Shown here: positions 45,367-53,068 of the stretch, piece after piece | Layout: each line of letters starts with the position of its first letter | Position numbering within the stretch: position 1 is the stretch's first letter | Assembly: GCA_036267155.1 (NCBI GenBank) | Contig: DATAWP010000039.1 | Span: 3,977 to 67,976 of the forward strand | Direction: 5' to 3' | DNA length: 64,000 bases | Origin: PALSA-1353 sp036267155 | Lineage (GTDB): Bacteria; Planctomycetota; Phycisphaerae; Tepidisphaerales; Tepidisphaeraceae | Program-made: the position numbers and the translations under genes | The notes under the pieces: generated by a model | The model's input: only the letters and a program-made list of their open reading frames with translations | Database searches by the model: none | Told to the model about the DNA's origin: nothing

Positions 45367-45855
45367 TCAGCTCTCGGAAATCGTCACGCCGTTCAACACG
45401 TCTCCTTGCTTCACTGCATTGACGACCTGCTGGCTCTGGCTGTCCTTCACTTTCCCGAACACCGTGTGCTTGCCGTCCAGCCAATCCGTGGCGATGTGCG
45501 TGATAAAAAATTGGCTTCCATTGGTATTCGGCCCCGCGTTGGCCATGGAGAGCGTTCCCATCTGATGCTTTTGGGGATTGCTCTTCAGCTCGTCGGCGAA
45601 CCGATATCCCGGCCCTCCGCTGCCGGTGCCGGTTGGATCGCCGCCCTGGATCATGAAATCCGGGATCACCCGGTGGAATTTGGTCCCGTCGTAAAATTTC
45701 TCGCCGGCCAGGAACACAAAATTGTTCACCGTCACCGGCGCATCCTGCGCGAACAGATCGCAAACGATTTTTCCCTTGGATGTATCGAACGTCGCACTGT
45801 ATTTCTTGGTCGGATCGATCACCATCTTCGGGGGCTGCGGATATTGTTTTGACAT
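45367..45855 (-). CDS. Cyclophilin-type peptidyl-prolyl cis-trans isomerase
   Basis: The ATG at 45855, with GGAG nine bases upstream, gives 162 residues; a longer frame from 45888 adds a non-conserved tail. The cyclophilin signatures are present: TKFHRVIPDFMIQGGDPTGTGSG (the FHRxxxxFMxQGGD core) and MANAGPNTNGSQFFIT. It has no signal peptide, so it acts in the cytoplasm as a folding catalyst. The W of the cyclosporin site is in the DWLDGKHTVFG segment as usual. Confidence 0.93.
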   Translation of the reverse strand: MSKQYPQPPKMVIDPTKKYSATFDTSKGKIVCDLFAQDAPVTVNNFVFLAGEKFYDGTKFHRVIPDFMIQGGDPTGTGSGGPGYRFADELKSNPQKHQMGTLSMANAGPNTNGSQFFITHIATDWLDGKHTVFGKVKDSQSQQVVNAVKQGDVLNGVTISES

Positions 45856-45954
45856 CTGGTAGGTTCTCCTTGCCGAGTAAGGGTTCACTTTTCCGCCGTC
45901 TTGTCAACGCCGCTATTTGTCGCCGGGCGCGCCCCGCCATAGAATCCCTCGTCT

Positions 45955-46075
45955 GTGGCTTACAATGTTGAGTTTGATCCGCAGGCGGCTGGTGACCTGA
46001 AGCGATTACGTGGTCAGGATTTTCATCAAGGCGGACGTCGAGAAATACTTGAAGGAAATGGGCGATGAAGTCTAA
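45955..46075 (+). pseudogene. Possible broken RelE/ParE-type toxin fragment
   Basis: A GTG at 45955 begins AYNVEFDPQAAGDLKRLRG, the typical N-terminal pattern of RelE/ParE toxins. After about 21 codons the sense frame ends in a short unrelated tail at 46066-46068, while the next frame reads IFIKADVEKYLKEMGDEV and stops at 46073-46075. The pieces look like a frameshifted or truncated toxin beside the antitoxin-like gene. The call rests on one short motif. Confidence 0.35.
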
Positions 46076-46319
46076 AGAAATCTCGGTTGAAGAATTTTCA
46101 TTGGAAGCCGGTAAGTTCCTGGGGCAAGCTCAGCATTCTCCGTTGGTCATTCGCTCGCGGCGAGGTCCGCGGTTGATACTTCGAGCCGTGAGCGATGAGG
46201 AACTCATCGACGAGCTTGTGGCATCGAATCCGCGTTTTCGCGCCTCGGTTCGTCGAGCCCGGCGAAATCGCGCCGCCGGTAAAGGGATCAGTCTTCGCGA
46301 GATACAGAACATGATCTGA
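46065..46319 (+). CDS. Small Phd-like antitoxin candidate
   Basis: This 84-residue protein starts at 46065 with AAGGA eight bases upstream. The first half (ISVEEFSLEAGKFLGQAQHSPLVIRSRRGPRLIL) resembles the Phd/YefM fold, and the basic C-terminus (RRARRNRAAGKGI) is of the kind that binds a toxin. It overlaps the broken toxin-like frame just upstream. No intact toxin is seen, so it would be a solitary antitoxin if the call is right; another small DNA-binding protein is possible. Confidence 0.45.
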   Translation: MKSKEISVEEFSLEAGKFLGQAQHSPLVIRSRRGPRLILRAVSDEELIDELVASNPRFRASVRRARRNRAAGKGISLREIQNMI

Positions 46320-46357
46320 TGTGTCGGCCAACGCGAAGTCGTTGATTCTTTGACCTC

Positions 46358-48145
46358 ATGCAGATTCGTAACTTCTCGATCATCGCTCATATCGACCACG
46401 GCAAAAGCACGTTGTCAGACCGTCTCCTCATGCGCGCCGGCGCGATCACGGAACGTGAGTTCAAGGAGCAAATCCTCGATGACATGGACCTCGAGCGCGA
46501 GCGCGGCATCACCATCAAGGCGTCGGCTGTCACCGTCTTTCACGAGCAAAACGGCGAGCAGTTCATGCTCAACTTCATCGACACGCCCGGCCACGTCGAT
46601 TTCCATTACGAGGTGCAAAAAGCCCTGCAGGCGTGCGAAGGCGCCATCCTGGTTGTCGATGCCACCCAAGGCGTTCAGGCCCAAACGGTGGCCAATGCGT
46701 ACGCGGCCATCGAAGTCGGGCTGGACATCATTCCGGTCATTAACAAGATCGACCTGCCCAGCGCCCGCCCCGTCGAGGTGGCCGAGGAAATCGAGCAGGT
46801 CCTGGGCTTCCCCGCCGAGGACGCGATCCTCGTCTCGGCAAAGACCGGGCAGGGCATCGACGAACTGATCAATCTGCTTTGCCAAAAACTTCCGCCTCCC
46901 AAGGGTGATCCTGCCGCACCTACCCGAGCGCTGATCTTCGACAGCATTTACGACGATTACCGCGGCGTCATCGTTTACGTCCGCGTCGTTGACGGCCAAC
47001 TCTTTAAGGGCCAGAAATTCACGCTCATGGGCACCGAAAAGCAATACCAGATCACCGATCTGGGTAAGCTCATGCCGCGTCCCAAGCAAGTCGAGCGAAT
47101 CGGCACTGGCGAGGTGGGCTTCTTCGTCGCGGCCATCAAAGATCTTCACGATGTCCGCATCGGCGATACCGTCACCGACGCCGCCAATCCCGCCGCCCAA
47201 GCGCTGCCCGGCTACAAGCCGATCCAGCAGATGGTTTTTTGTGATTTCTATCCGGGGGGCACCACCCAATACGACGAGCTGCGCGATGCCATGGACCGCC
47301 TGCAGCTTAACGACAGCAGCTTCTCTTTCACTCCGGAATCGTCCGACGCTCTGGGCTTCGGTTTTCGCTGCGGATTCCTCGGGCTTCTCCACATGGAGAT
47401 TATCCAGGAGCGCCTCGAGCGTGAATTCCACATCGAGATCGTGCAGACCGCGCCCACCGTCACCTACGAAATTAAAATGACGGACGGCGCCATCCGGCGC
47501 ATCGACGCTCCCAGCGAGTTGCCCAATCCCACTCAGGTCGAGGAAATCCGCGAGCCATACATTCTCATGAACCTCATCCTTCCCGCCGACGGCGTCGGTG
47601 CGATGATGAAGCTGTGCGAAGATCGCCGCGGAATCTATAAAAAAACCGAATACATCGGCGCAACGCGGGTGATCCTTGTCTATGAAATGCCGCTTGCCGA
47701 GGTGATTTACGATTTCTACGACCGTCTCAAGAGCGCCACGCGCGGATACGGAACGATGGATTACGACGTGATCGGCTTCCGCGCCGGCGATCTGGTCAAG
47801 CTGGACATCCTCGTGAACGGCGATCGCATCGACGCCCTGAGCGTGATCGTCCACGGCGAGCACGCCGAGCAGCGGGGCCGAAAACTTCTGGTCCGGTTAA
47901 AACAGGAAATCGCCCGCCATCTGTTCGAGATTCCGCTGCAAGCAGCCATCGGCGGAAAGATCATCGCCCGCGAAACCATCAAATCCGTCGGCAAGAACGT
48001 CACCGCCAAATGCTACGGCGGCGACGTCACCCGCAAGCGAAAACTGCTCGAAAAGCAGAAGGAAGGCAAGAAGCGCATGAAGCGCGTCGGCAGCGTGGAC
48101 ATTCCGCAGGAAGCGTTCATGGCCATTCTGGAATCAGGAGATTAG
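46358..48145 (+). CDS. lepA: Elongation factor 4 (LepA), ribosome-bound GTPase
   Basis: The 595-residue protein is full length. The GTPase motifs are AHIDHGKST (10-18), RGITIKAS, DTPGHVDF and NKIDLPSA; the LepA-specific C-terminal region ends KKRMKRVGSVDIPQEAF. It acts on stalled ribosomes by back-translocating them. The gene is isolated on its strand between the antitoxin-like gene and the leftward cyclic di-AMP cluster. No Shine-Dalgarno sequence precedes the ATG, but the first residues match the family. Confidence 0.97.
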   Translation: MQIRNFSIIAHIDHGKSTLSDRLLMRAGAITEREFKEQILDDMDLERERGITIKASAVTVFHEQNGEQFMLNFIDTPGHVDFHYEVQKALQACEGAILVVDATQGVQAQTVANAYAAIEVGLDIIPVINKIDLPSARPVEVAEEIEQVLGFPAEDAILVSAKTGQGIDELINLLCQKLPPPKGDPAAPTRALIFDSIYDDYRGVIVYVRVVDGQLFKGQKFTLMGTEKQYQITDLGKLMPRPKQVERIGTGEVGFFVAAIKDLHDVRIGDTVTDAANPAAQALPGYKPIQQMVFCDFYPGGTTQYDELRDAMDRLQLNDSSFSFTPESSDALGFGFRCGFLGLLHMEIIQERLEREFHIEIVQTAPTVTYEIKMTDGAIRRIDAPSELPNPTQVEEIREPYILMNLILPADGVGAMMKLCEDRRGIYKKTEYIGATRVILVYEMPLAEVIYDFYDRLKSATRGYGTMDYDVIGFRAGDLVKLDILVNGDRIDALSVIVHGEHAEQRGRKLLVRLKQEIARHLFEIPLQAAIGGKIIARETIKSVGKNVTAKCYGGDVTRKRKLLEKQKEGKKRMKRVGSVDIPQEAFMAILESGD

Positions 48146-48179
48146 CGCCGCCGTTGGCCGATTCCGCGGCCGCGTTTGC

Positions 48180-49280
48180 TTATCCCCGCCTCGTCGCCGT
48201 GAAGCTGATTTCCGGATTCGCCCCCTTCACCCGAACGCCATCGGGCAAATTCTCGATCGTCAGCGGGACCGGATTCGTGTCGTTGACGTTGTCCGGACCG
48301 ATTTCCAGCACGGCGCGTGGATGAACGTCAATCCGAGGCGAACGAAGCCGATCGATCTGTTCCGGAGGACCGATCACTTCCAGCTTCGGCACAAATCCAC
48401 CGTTATTGACGAATGAAACCGAGTATGTCTCCGCGATCGTCGGTTGAATCTCGATCCAGACCGGAACATTCGTGCAGGTGTACGTCACGTCCTTTTCGGC
48501 AACCGTGAGCGTCGCCTCCACCTCCGCGGGCGAATAGGTCAGGTTGCCGGACGGATCGCGAACCAAGGGCACCTTCTCCGGTGGATGCGGGCCGGGCTGA
48601 TTCAGGATCGGCAATGTGCTGATGTCAGCCGTCACCTGCGACAAATGCTTCACCAGGTGACTCGCCCCCGTCACGTTGACGGTGGCCGGGTTAAACGTCG
48701 CGCTCTTCAGCCCCGCAATATTCGGCGGCGATGCGACCAACACCTTTTTCGTCTCGCGCGAATCGACAAAAATGGTCAACGTCGGCGGGGTACACTTCTC
48801 GATGGTGATGCCCGCCTCCTTGAACCGCGAATTCTCCTTCAGGTTCTCCAGCGTGAGGATCTTATTATTCCCATCCGGCAGGCCCGAGGTGTCCAGGTCA
48901 ACCGTAATCGGTGAATTTGGCTGAAGCGTTTCGATGAACTGATCCAAATTCGACTGCGGTCCCCTCAGATCGCAGGTAATCACCTTCTCGTTTGGATCAG
49001 CGGTCACAATTTTTGACGGGTCTCGGCTCTTGACCTCGATGGCGATCGGCTGATCCAACGCCGGCACCACCTCCTCGCTCTCGGCATAAACCCAGATCAA
49101 CACCGTCAGCGCAATGGTCCAGGCCATTTTCTTCAAAAACCCCATGACGTTTTCGCGGGTCAGCCCAGTGCGAAAACGCCGCCACTCCGATGCGAGGGCG
49201 CTGGCGTAGTAATTGAGCGCCGACGGCCTGGGCCGCGCCGGTTTCGAATCGTCGGGTTTGGTCTGTACCTTCAGGTCCAT
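48180..49280 (-). CDS. YbbR-domain protein (CdaR-like), probable partner of the diadenylate cyclase
   Basis: This 366-residue protein has one transmembrane helix at about 54-69 (TIALTVLIWVYAESEEV) and several YbbR repeats outside (for example ITVDLDTSGLPDG, then matching TxxVP-like segments). CdaR proteins of this kind modulate the membrane-bound cyclase CdaA. Its start overlaps the last ten bases of the cyclase gene, which fits translational coupling. The arrangement is folP - cdaA - ybbR, all leftward. Confidence 0.85.
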   Translation of the reverse strand: MDLKVQTKPDDSKPARPRPSALNYYASALASEWRRFRTGLTRENVMGFLKKMAWTIALTVLIWVYAESEEVVPALDQPIAIEVKSRDPSKIVTADPNEKVITCDLRGPQSNLDQFIETLQPNSPITVDLDTSGLPDGNNKILTLENLKENSRFKEAGITIEKCTPPTLTIFVDSRETKKVLVASPPNIAGLKSATFNPATVNVTGASHLVKHLSQVTADISTLPILNQPGPHPPEKVPLVRDPSGNLTYSPAEVEATLTVAEKDVTYTCTNVPVWIEIQPTIAETYSVSFVNNGGFVPKLEVIGPPEQIDRLRSPRIDVHPRAVLEIGPDNVNDTNPVPLTIENLPDGVRVKGANPEISFTATRRG

Positions 49281-50131
49281 GCCTGTTGCGTCGTCTGGTG
49301 ACGCCGAAAAAAGGGACGCCGTCCCCCCCCACTGCCGCCGAGCAATTCCGTCAGAAGACCCCGCAGCCCTTCGGGCGTCAGCTTGCGAAAAAGCTTCCCG
49401 CTTTCGGCGATGCTGATGTCGCCCGTCTCCTCGGAAACCACGATCACGACTGCGTCGCTTTCCTGGCTCATTCCCACCGCCGCCCGATGCCGGCTCCCAA
49501 GCTCCCGCTCCAATTCCCCGCTCTCCGCCAGGGGAAACTGCACCCCCGCAAACGCCACTCGGCCCTGACTCACCACCACGCCCAGATCATGCAGCGGCGA
49601 GTTGGGCCAGAAAATCGTGTCCAGCAAATCCGCCGAAAGATCGGCGTTGATGCGCGTCCCCAACTCCGCGATCCCGCCCAGCCCGACTTGGCGCTCGATC
49701 GCGATCAGCCCGCCGATCTTCCGCCGGGACAAAAACGTCGCCGATTCCACGAGCTGCTCGATATCCTCGGTGATCTCATCCGAAAATCCGCGAAACAGGC
49801 GGGTCTCGCCCAGTCGCATCAGGCCCCGCCTCAGTTCAGGTTGAAACACCACCGCCAGGGCGAACGACGCGAAGAGCAGGAACTTCTCGTAGAGAAACAC
49901 CAGCCGATCCAACGCGAAGTATTTTCCGGCAAGGGTCACCAGCAGGTAGAGCCCGATGAGGACGACCGCGATCCCATTGAGCATTCGGGCCCCGCGCGTC
50001 CCCTGGAGGAATTGGATGACCCAGAAGACCACGAGCCCAATGAGCAGCAACTCAACGATCACTCGCCACCAGCCGATGGCCGATAACGCCCGGTAAAAAT
50101 TAACGATGTTGTCGGTCACGCTTCCAGTCAT
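49271..50131 (-). CDS. cdaA: Diadenylate cyclase CdaA-like, with a variant DGA motif
   Basis: This 286-residue membrane protein has three N-terminal helices (about 23-95) and a DAC domain. SRHRAAVG at 213-220 matches the GTRHRAA nucleotide-binding motif of CdaA, and SEETG follows. The other motif reads LHDLGVVV at 180-187, where Bacillus CdaA has LHDGAVI: the aspartate stays, but glycine and alanine are replaced by leucine and glycine. CdaA makes cyclic di-AMP from two ATP; activity needs testing given this change. It lies between folP and the CdaR-like gene. Confidence 0.88.
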   Translation of the reverse strand: MTGSVTDNIVNFYRALSAIGWWRVIVELLLIGLVVFWVIQFLQGTRGARMLNGIAVVLIGLYLLVTLAGKYFALDRLVFLYEKFLLFASFALAVVFQPELRRGLMRLGETRLFRGFSDEITEDIEQLVESATFLSRRKIGGLIAIERQVGLGGIAELGTRINADLSADLLDTIFWPNSPLHDLGVVVSQGRVAFAGVQFPLAESGELERELGSRHRAAVGMSQESDAVVIVVSEETGDISIAESGKLFRKLTPEGLRGLLTELLGGSGGGRRPFFRRHQTTQQAWT

Positions 50132-50183
50132 TGATCAACCAGTCTGCAACGGACTATATATAAACAAACCGTCCATCGGCTAG

Positions 50184-51047
50184 TTATTCTTGAGGAATTC
50201 TGGCCCGATTTGCATCAAAAATTGCCTGCATCATGCGGACGACCTGCGATATCGGTCCAACATCATGGACGCGCAGCACCGCGGCCCCGTTAGCCAGGCA
50301 CCACGCCACGCTCGCAGCCGTGCCGAAGATTCGCATTTCCGGTCTGGACTCGCCGAGTATCCGCCCGATGAACGATTTGCGGCTCGGCCCCACCACCAGC
50401 GGTTGTCCAAGCTCCACCAGCGCTTCGGTATCCCGCAATAATTGCAGATTATGGGACACATTTTTGCCGAACCCGATTCCCGGATCAAATAATATCCGCG
50501 ACCGATCGATCCCCGCTTCCACCGCCGCCAGCCGCCGATGCACCAAAAACTCCTGCACCTCGGCCGTCACGTCCGAGTAGTCTGGAGCCGCCTGCATGGT
50601 CTGCGGCGTGCCCTGCATGTGCATCAGAATCACCGCCAGCTTCCGCCGCGCCACCATGGCCAACATGCCCGGGTCCTGCCGACCCGCGGATATATCGTTC
50701 ACAATATCGGCCCCTTCGTCGGCGGCGCGTTCCGCAACCCGGCCTTCTCTTGTGTCGATAGAAATGACTGTGTCGAGCCGTCGCCGAATTGCGCTAATCG
50801 CCGCCGCTGTTCGCCGGATTTGTTCCTCCGCCGGCACCGGCGCCGACCCCGGCCGCGTGGATTCGCCCCCCACGTCGATCCAGTCCGCACCGGCCGCCAC
50901 CATCTCCTGGGCACACTCGGCCGCCTCCTCGGGACCGGAAATCCGGCCGCCATCGCTGAAGCTGTCCGGTGTCAGGTTGATGACCCCCATCACCAGCGGC
51001 CGCCGATGTCCGCAACTCAGCCATGCGTGAAATTCCGGCGGCGACAT
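50184..51047 (-). CDS. folP: Dihydropteroate synthase
   Basis: The 287-residue enzyme from ATG 51047 has both pterin-binding signatures: MGVINLTPDSFSDGG near the start and ADWIDVGGESTRPG after it, with LFDPGIGFGK and VGPSRKSFIG later. It joins a pterin diphosphate to para-aminobenzoate in folate synthesis. A TTG start 17 codons earlier is open but adds nothing conserved. It heads the folP-cdaA-ybbR cluster and is divergent from the small membrane-protein frame at 51126. Confidence 0.93.
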   Translation of the reverse strand: MSPPEFHAWLSCGHRRPLVMGVINLTPDSFSDGGRISGPEEAAECAQEMVAAGADWIDVGGESTRPGSAPVPAEEQIRRTAAAISAIRRRLDTVISIDTREGRVAERAADEGADIVNDISAGRQDPGMLAMVARRKLAVILMHMQGTPQTMQAAPDYSDVTAEVQEFLVHRRLAAVEAGIDRSRILFDPGIGFGKNVSHNLQLLRDTEALVELGQPLVVGPSRKSFIGRILGESRPEMRIFGTAASVAWCLANGAAVLRVHDVGPISQVVRMMQAIFDANRARIPQE

Positions 51048-51125
51048 AAGGAAATCTTCCGATAGCGATTTGGACGGCGCTAAGACAATAATAAGCAACC
51101 GTCAACGATTATTCCAAGAGTCGTT

Positions 51126-51359
51126 ATGTTTTACGCCCTTTTTCATCGCATGCTTTTCCCTGCCCTGGTGACGACGATCGTCGGCGCTATCTGGGTCGTC
51201 GGCTGGACTCAGACCCTGACCGACGAAGTCGAAAAAGGCACCTGGCCCGCTCTTCCCGTCTCCACTCCCGCCGTGCAGACATCCGCCGCGCAAAGCCAAG
51301 CCGCCGTACCCCGATCATGCGCCGGGCTTACTCCGTCAGATTCTTCTCGAACACGATAA
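51126..51359 (+). CDS. Small predicted membrane protein, uncertain
   Basis: This 77-residue frame has one hydrophobic segment (about 10-28, MLFPALVTTIVGAIWVVGW) and a low-complexity tail. It starts 79 bases from folP, in the opposite direction, and its last 32 bases overlap the end of the acetyltransferase gene. No Shine-Dalgarno sequence or family is recognised. The membrane segment makes it plausible, but it could be chance. Confidence 0.35.
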   Translation: MFYALFHRMLFPALVTTIVGAIWVVGWTQTLTDEVEKGTWPALPVSTPAVQTSAAQSQAAVPRSCAGLTPSDSSRTR

Positions 51360-51777
51360 GATTGTCCGCGTGCGTTGAATCCCAGCGGATTCCCACGATG
51401 TCGTATCCCATCGCGATCGCGAAATGAACGAACTCCCGCTGATGGTTCATGCACTCGCAGCGGATGTATTCATAACCGTGATCCTTGGCCCAAGCCTGCT
51501 GCGCCTCCTGCAACTGCCGGCCCACCCCATGCCGGCGAACGTCCGGAAGCACGGCCCCGAGCCATTGGTAAAACATTCCCGGCTTCAATTCAAAGCCGAT
51601 CCAGAATCCCACCGGTTTATTGTCCATCCGCGCAATCAGCGTCAGCGTGTTGTACCGGCCCATGAAGCGGCGCTTGAAAAAATCCACTTCGCGCTTGGGC
51701 CGAAAAATGGCATTGTAAAGCTCCACCGCGCCCGGGAGCATTTTTTCGTCGGCGATGTCAATATCCGCTTGGGCCAC
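51328..51777 (-). CDS. GNAT-family N-acetyltransferase
   Basis: This 149-residue protein has the GNAT fold: GFWIGFELKPGMFYQWLGAV (strands before the acetyl-CoA site), then VLPDVRRHGVGRQLQEA with the R/Q-x-x-G-x-G/A loop (RRHGVG), then AKDHGYEYIRCECMNHQREFVHFA. It uses acetyl-CoA to acetylate an amine; the substrate is unknown. It is followed on its left by folP-side genes and on its right by a hairpin repeat. Confidence 0.82.
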   Translation of the reverse strand: MAQADIDIADEKMLPGAVELYNAIFRPKREVDFFKRRFMGRYNTLTLIARMDNKPVGFWIGFELKPGMFYQWLGAVLPDVRRHGVGRQLQEAQQAWAKDHGYEYIRCECMNHQREFVHFAIAMGYDIVGIRWDSTHADNLIVFEKNLTE

Positions 51778-51831
51778 AGAACAAGTCTCCGAACAAATCG
51801 AGTTGCGATTATTATACGTTGATCGATGGCT

Positions 51832-51905
51832 TATTGCCTATTGCCTATTGCCTATTGAAAAAAAACTCGCGCCCTTCAATAGGCAATAGGAAATAGGCAA
51901 TAGGA
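51832..51905. repeat. Hairpin of repeated CCTATTG / CAATAGG units
   Basis: Four overlapping TATTGCC-type units at 51832-51857 face inverted CAATAGG units at 51878-51905 across an A-tract and a short loop. The structure can form a long stem and sits between the PilZ gene end and the acetyltransferase start. It may terminate the PilZ transcript. Confidence 0.75.
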
Positions 51906-51912
51906 AATTTCT

Positions 51913-52332
51913 TCACGTCGTCCCCGGTTTTCGGAACTGCACGGCCATTTCGAATTTGCCGTTGCTCAGCGGCCGCGATCGGACCACCTCGCAGAGGTGC
52001 GTCTGCTGTGGCCCGTTGCCGGTGATTTCGATCTTGCACGTCTGCCCTACGTTCAGCGATTCCCGAAGCAGAAATGAAATCCCGCTGAAAGACAGATCTC
52101 GCGTCATGATGTCGAACGTCGCCCCGGCATTGCCCCCATCCAACACGGTCAGCAGGGCTTTGCCCTGCAACGGCTTTCGGTTTTCACGCCGCCGATCGCG
52201 CTCGACATTGGCTGCGCGTGGCGTCGGCGCGGCGGGCGACGGCGCGGCGGGCGACGGCGCGGCCGGCGACGGCGGTTGCGAAGCAGGCGGCCGATTTCCG
52301 CCCAGGGGGACCGGATCTGGTGATCGCATCAT
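51913..52332 (-). CDS. PilZ-domain protein
   Basis: The 139-residue protein from ATG 52332 begins with a proline/alanine-rich repeat (PSPAAPSPAAPSPAAPTP, 22-39) and continues into a PilZ-like domain: RRRENRKP (the RxxxR site), then ITRDLSFSGISFLL (a D/NxSxxG site), then EVVRSRPLSNGKFEMAVQF. PilZ domains bind cyclic di-GMP through these two motifs; both are recognisable, so binding is plausible. The DNA shows the repeat as imperfect 15-base units at about 52230-52275. No enzyme domain is attached. Confidence 0.75.
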   Translation of the reverse strand: MMRSPDPVPLGGNRPPASQPPSPAAPSPAAPSPAAPTPRAANVERDRRRENRKPLQGKALLTVLDGGNAGATFDIMTRDLSFSGISFLLRESLNVGQTCKIEITGNGPQQTHLCEVVRSRPLSNGKFEMAVQFRKPGTT

Positions 52333-52339
52333 AAAATAT

Positions 52340-53026
52340 CTATGGGCAACGAAAGCCTGAGCGTAACGAGTTGCCCGGCAGATGCAACTGGGGCGCGGGG
52401 CGTATTTGAAATTTTTGCGGCCGCCGGCAAGACCCCACGGCGGCGCCGTGGGCTTTAGCTTTTGGCGGTTTTTGATTTTGCGCTTCGACGAGCTTCGGAT
52501 GCAGATAGACCTCCGCGCCACGCCTGCCGTGACCCGCAATGTAGTTGACCGTGTTCACCAGGTGCCGCCGATCCGTGATCGGCACAGCCTTTGACCGCTT
52601 CCCCCAAATGCCGACGCCAAGGGGAAGATGCGCTAGCCCGCCGTCGGCCTTCACGCGCTTGGTCGCCGCCAGCTTGGCCCACCCTAACCGCGCCCGTGGA
52701 TCGTGTTTGGGAAATTGGCCCAACACGTGCAAGTGATGGTCGTCCAGAGCGGCCACGAGAATCTCGATGCCATCATTCAGGAGACAATTCACAACGCCCC
52801 GCAGGGCGACGGTTCGATTCGCCTTGTCGAGATGAAGCGGTGGACGGGTCATCGCGCGGCGGGATTGCGCCAGCAGTTCATCTCCGGTGCCCTTCGGCGG
52901 CGGCGAGCGATAATCACCGTTGACATGTTGGCGATGATGTCGTTCCCGCCATCCTCGTGGATCTCCGCGGAACCATGTGCCGAAAGTATTGCAGGTGCAA
53001 TGGAACCAATGATTCCAGGGCTGCAT
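52340..53026 (-). CDS. REP-associated tyrosine (Y1/IS200-like) transposase
   Basis: This 228-residue frame has the Y1 transposase core: an N-terminal PWNHWFHCTCNTFGTWFRGDPRGW block, the HUH pair (HLH at 98-100) and a tyrosine in NYIAGH (Y162) as the likely nucleophile. Its last 40 codons run through a REP hairpin (52432-52456), so the natural end may be shorter. Matching hairpins lie at both ends of the unit. Such enzymes cut single-stranded DNA at REP hairpins; mobility of this one is unproven. Confidence 0.78.
   Translation of the reverse strand: MQPWNHWFHCTCNTFGTWFRGDPRGWRERHHRQHVNGDYRSPPPKGTGDELLAQSRRAMTRPPLHLDKANRTVALRGVVNCLLNDGIEILVAALDDHHLHVLGQFPKHDPRARLGWAKLAATKRVKADGGLAHLPLGVGIWGKRSKAVPITDRRHLVNTVNYIAGHGRRGAEVYLHPKLVEAQNQKPPKAKAHGAAVGSCRRPQKFQIRPAPQLHLPGNSLRSGFRCP
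52432..52456. repeat. Left REP hairpin of the transposase unit
   Basis: This copy contains CCCACGGCGGCGCCGTGGG and is the reverse complement of the copy at 53043-53068 over about 25 bases. It lies inside the 3' part of the transposase frame. Confidence 0.85.
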
Positions 53027-53042
53027 GAACAGAGTATATCAC

Positions 53043-53068
53043 AAAGCCCACGGCGCCGCCGTGGGGTT
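53043..53068. repeat. Right REP hairpin of the transposase unit
   Basis: The hairpin AAAGCCCACGGCGCC and its complement end exactly at the stop codon of the ATP sulfurylase gene (TAA at 53067-53069). A third, weaker relative lies at 58621-58641 after the truncated amt gene. Confidence 0.85.

Noticed and set aside
45362..45940. A 190-codon N-terminal extension of the esterase
   Set aside because: It lies inside the cyclophilin gene in another frame; the signal peptide begins at GTG 45361.
46415..47863. A long open frame opposite lepA on the minus strand
   Set aside because: lepA is certain from its GTPase motifs; the opposite frame is low in known motifs and explained by codon bias.
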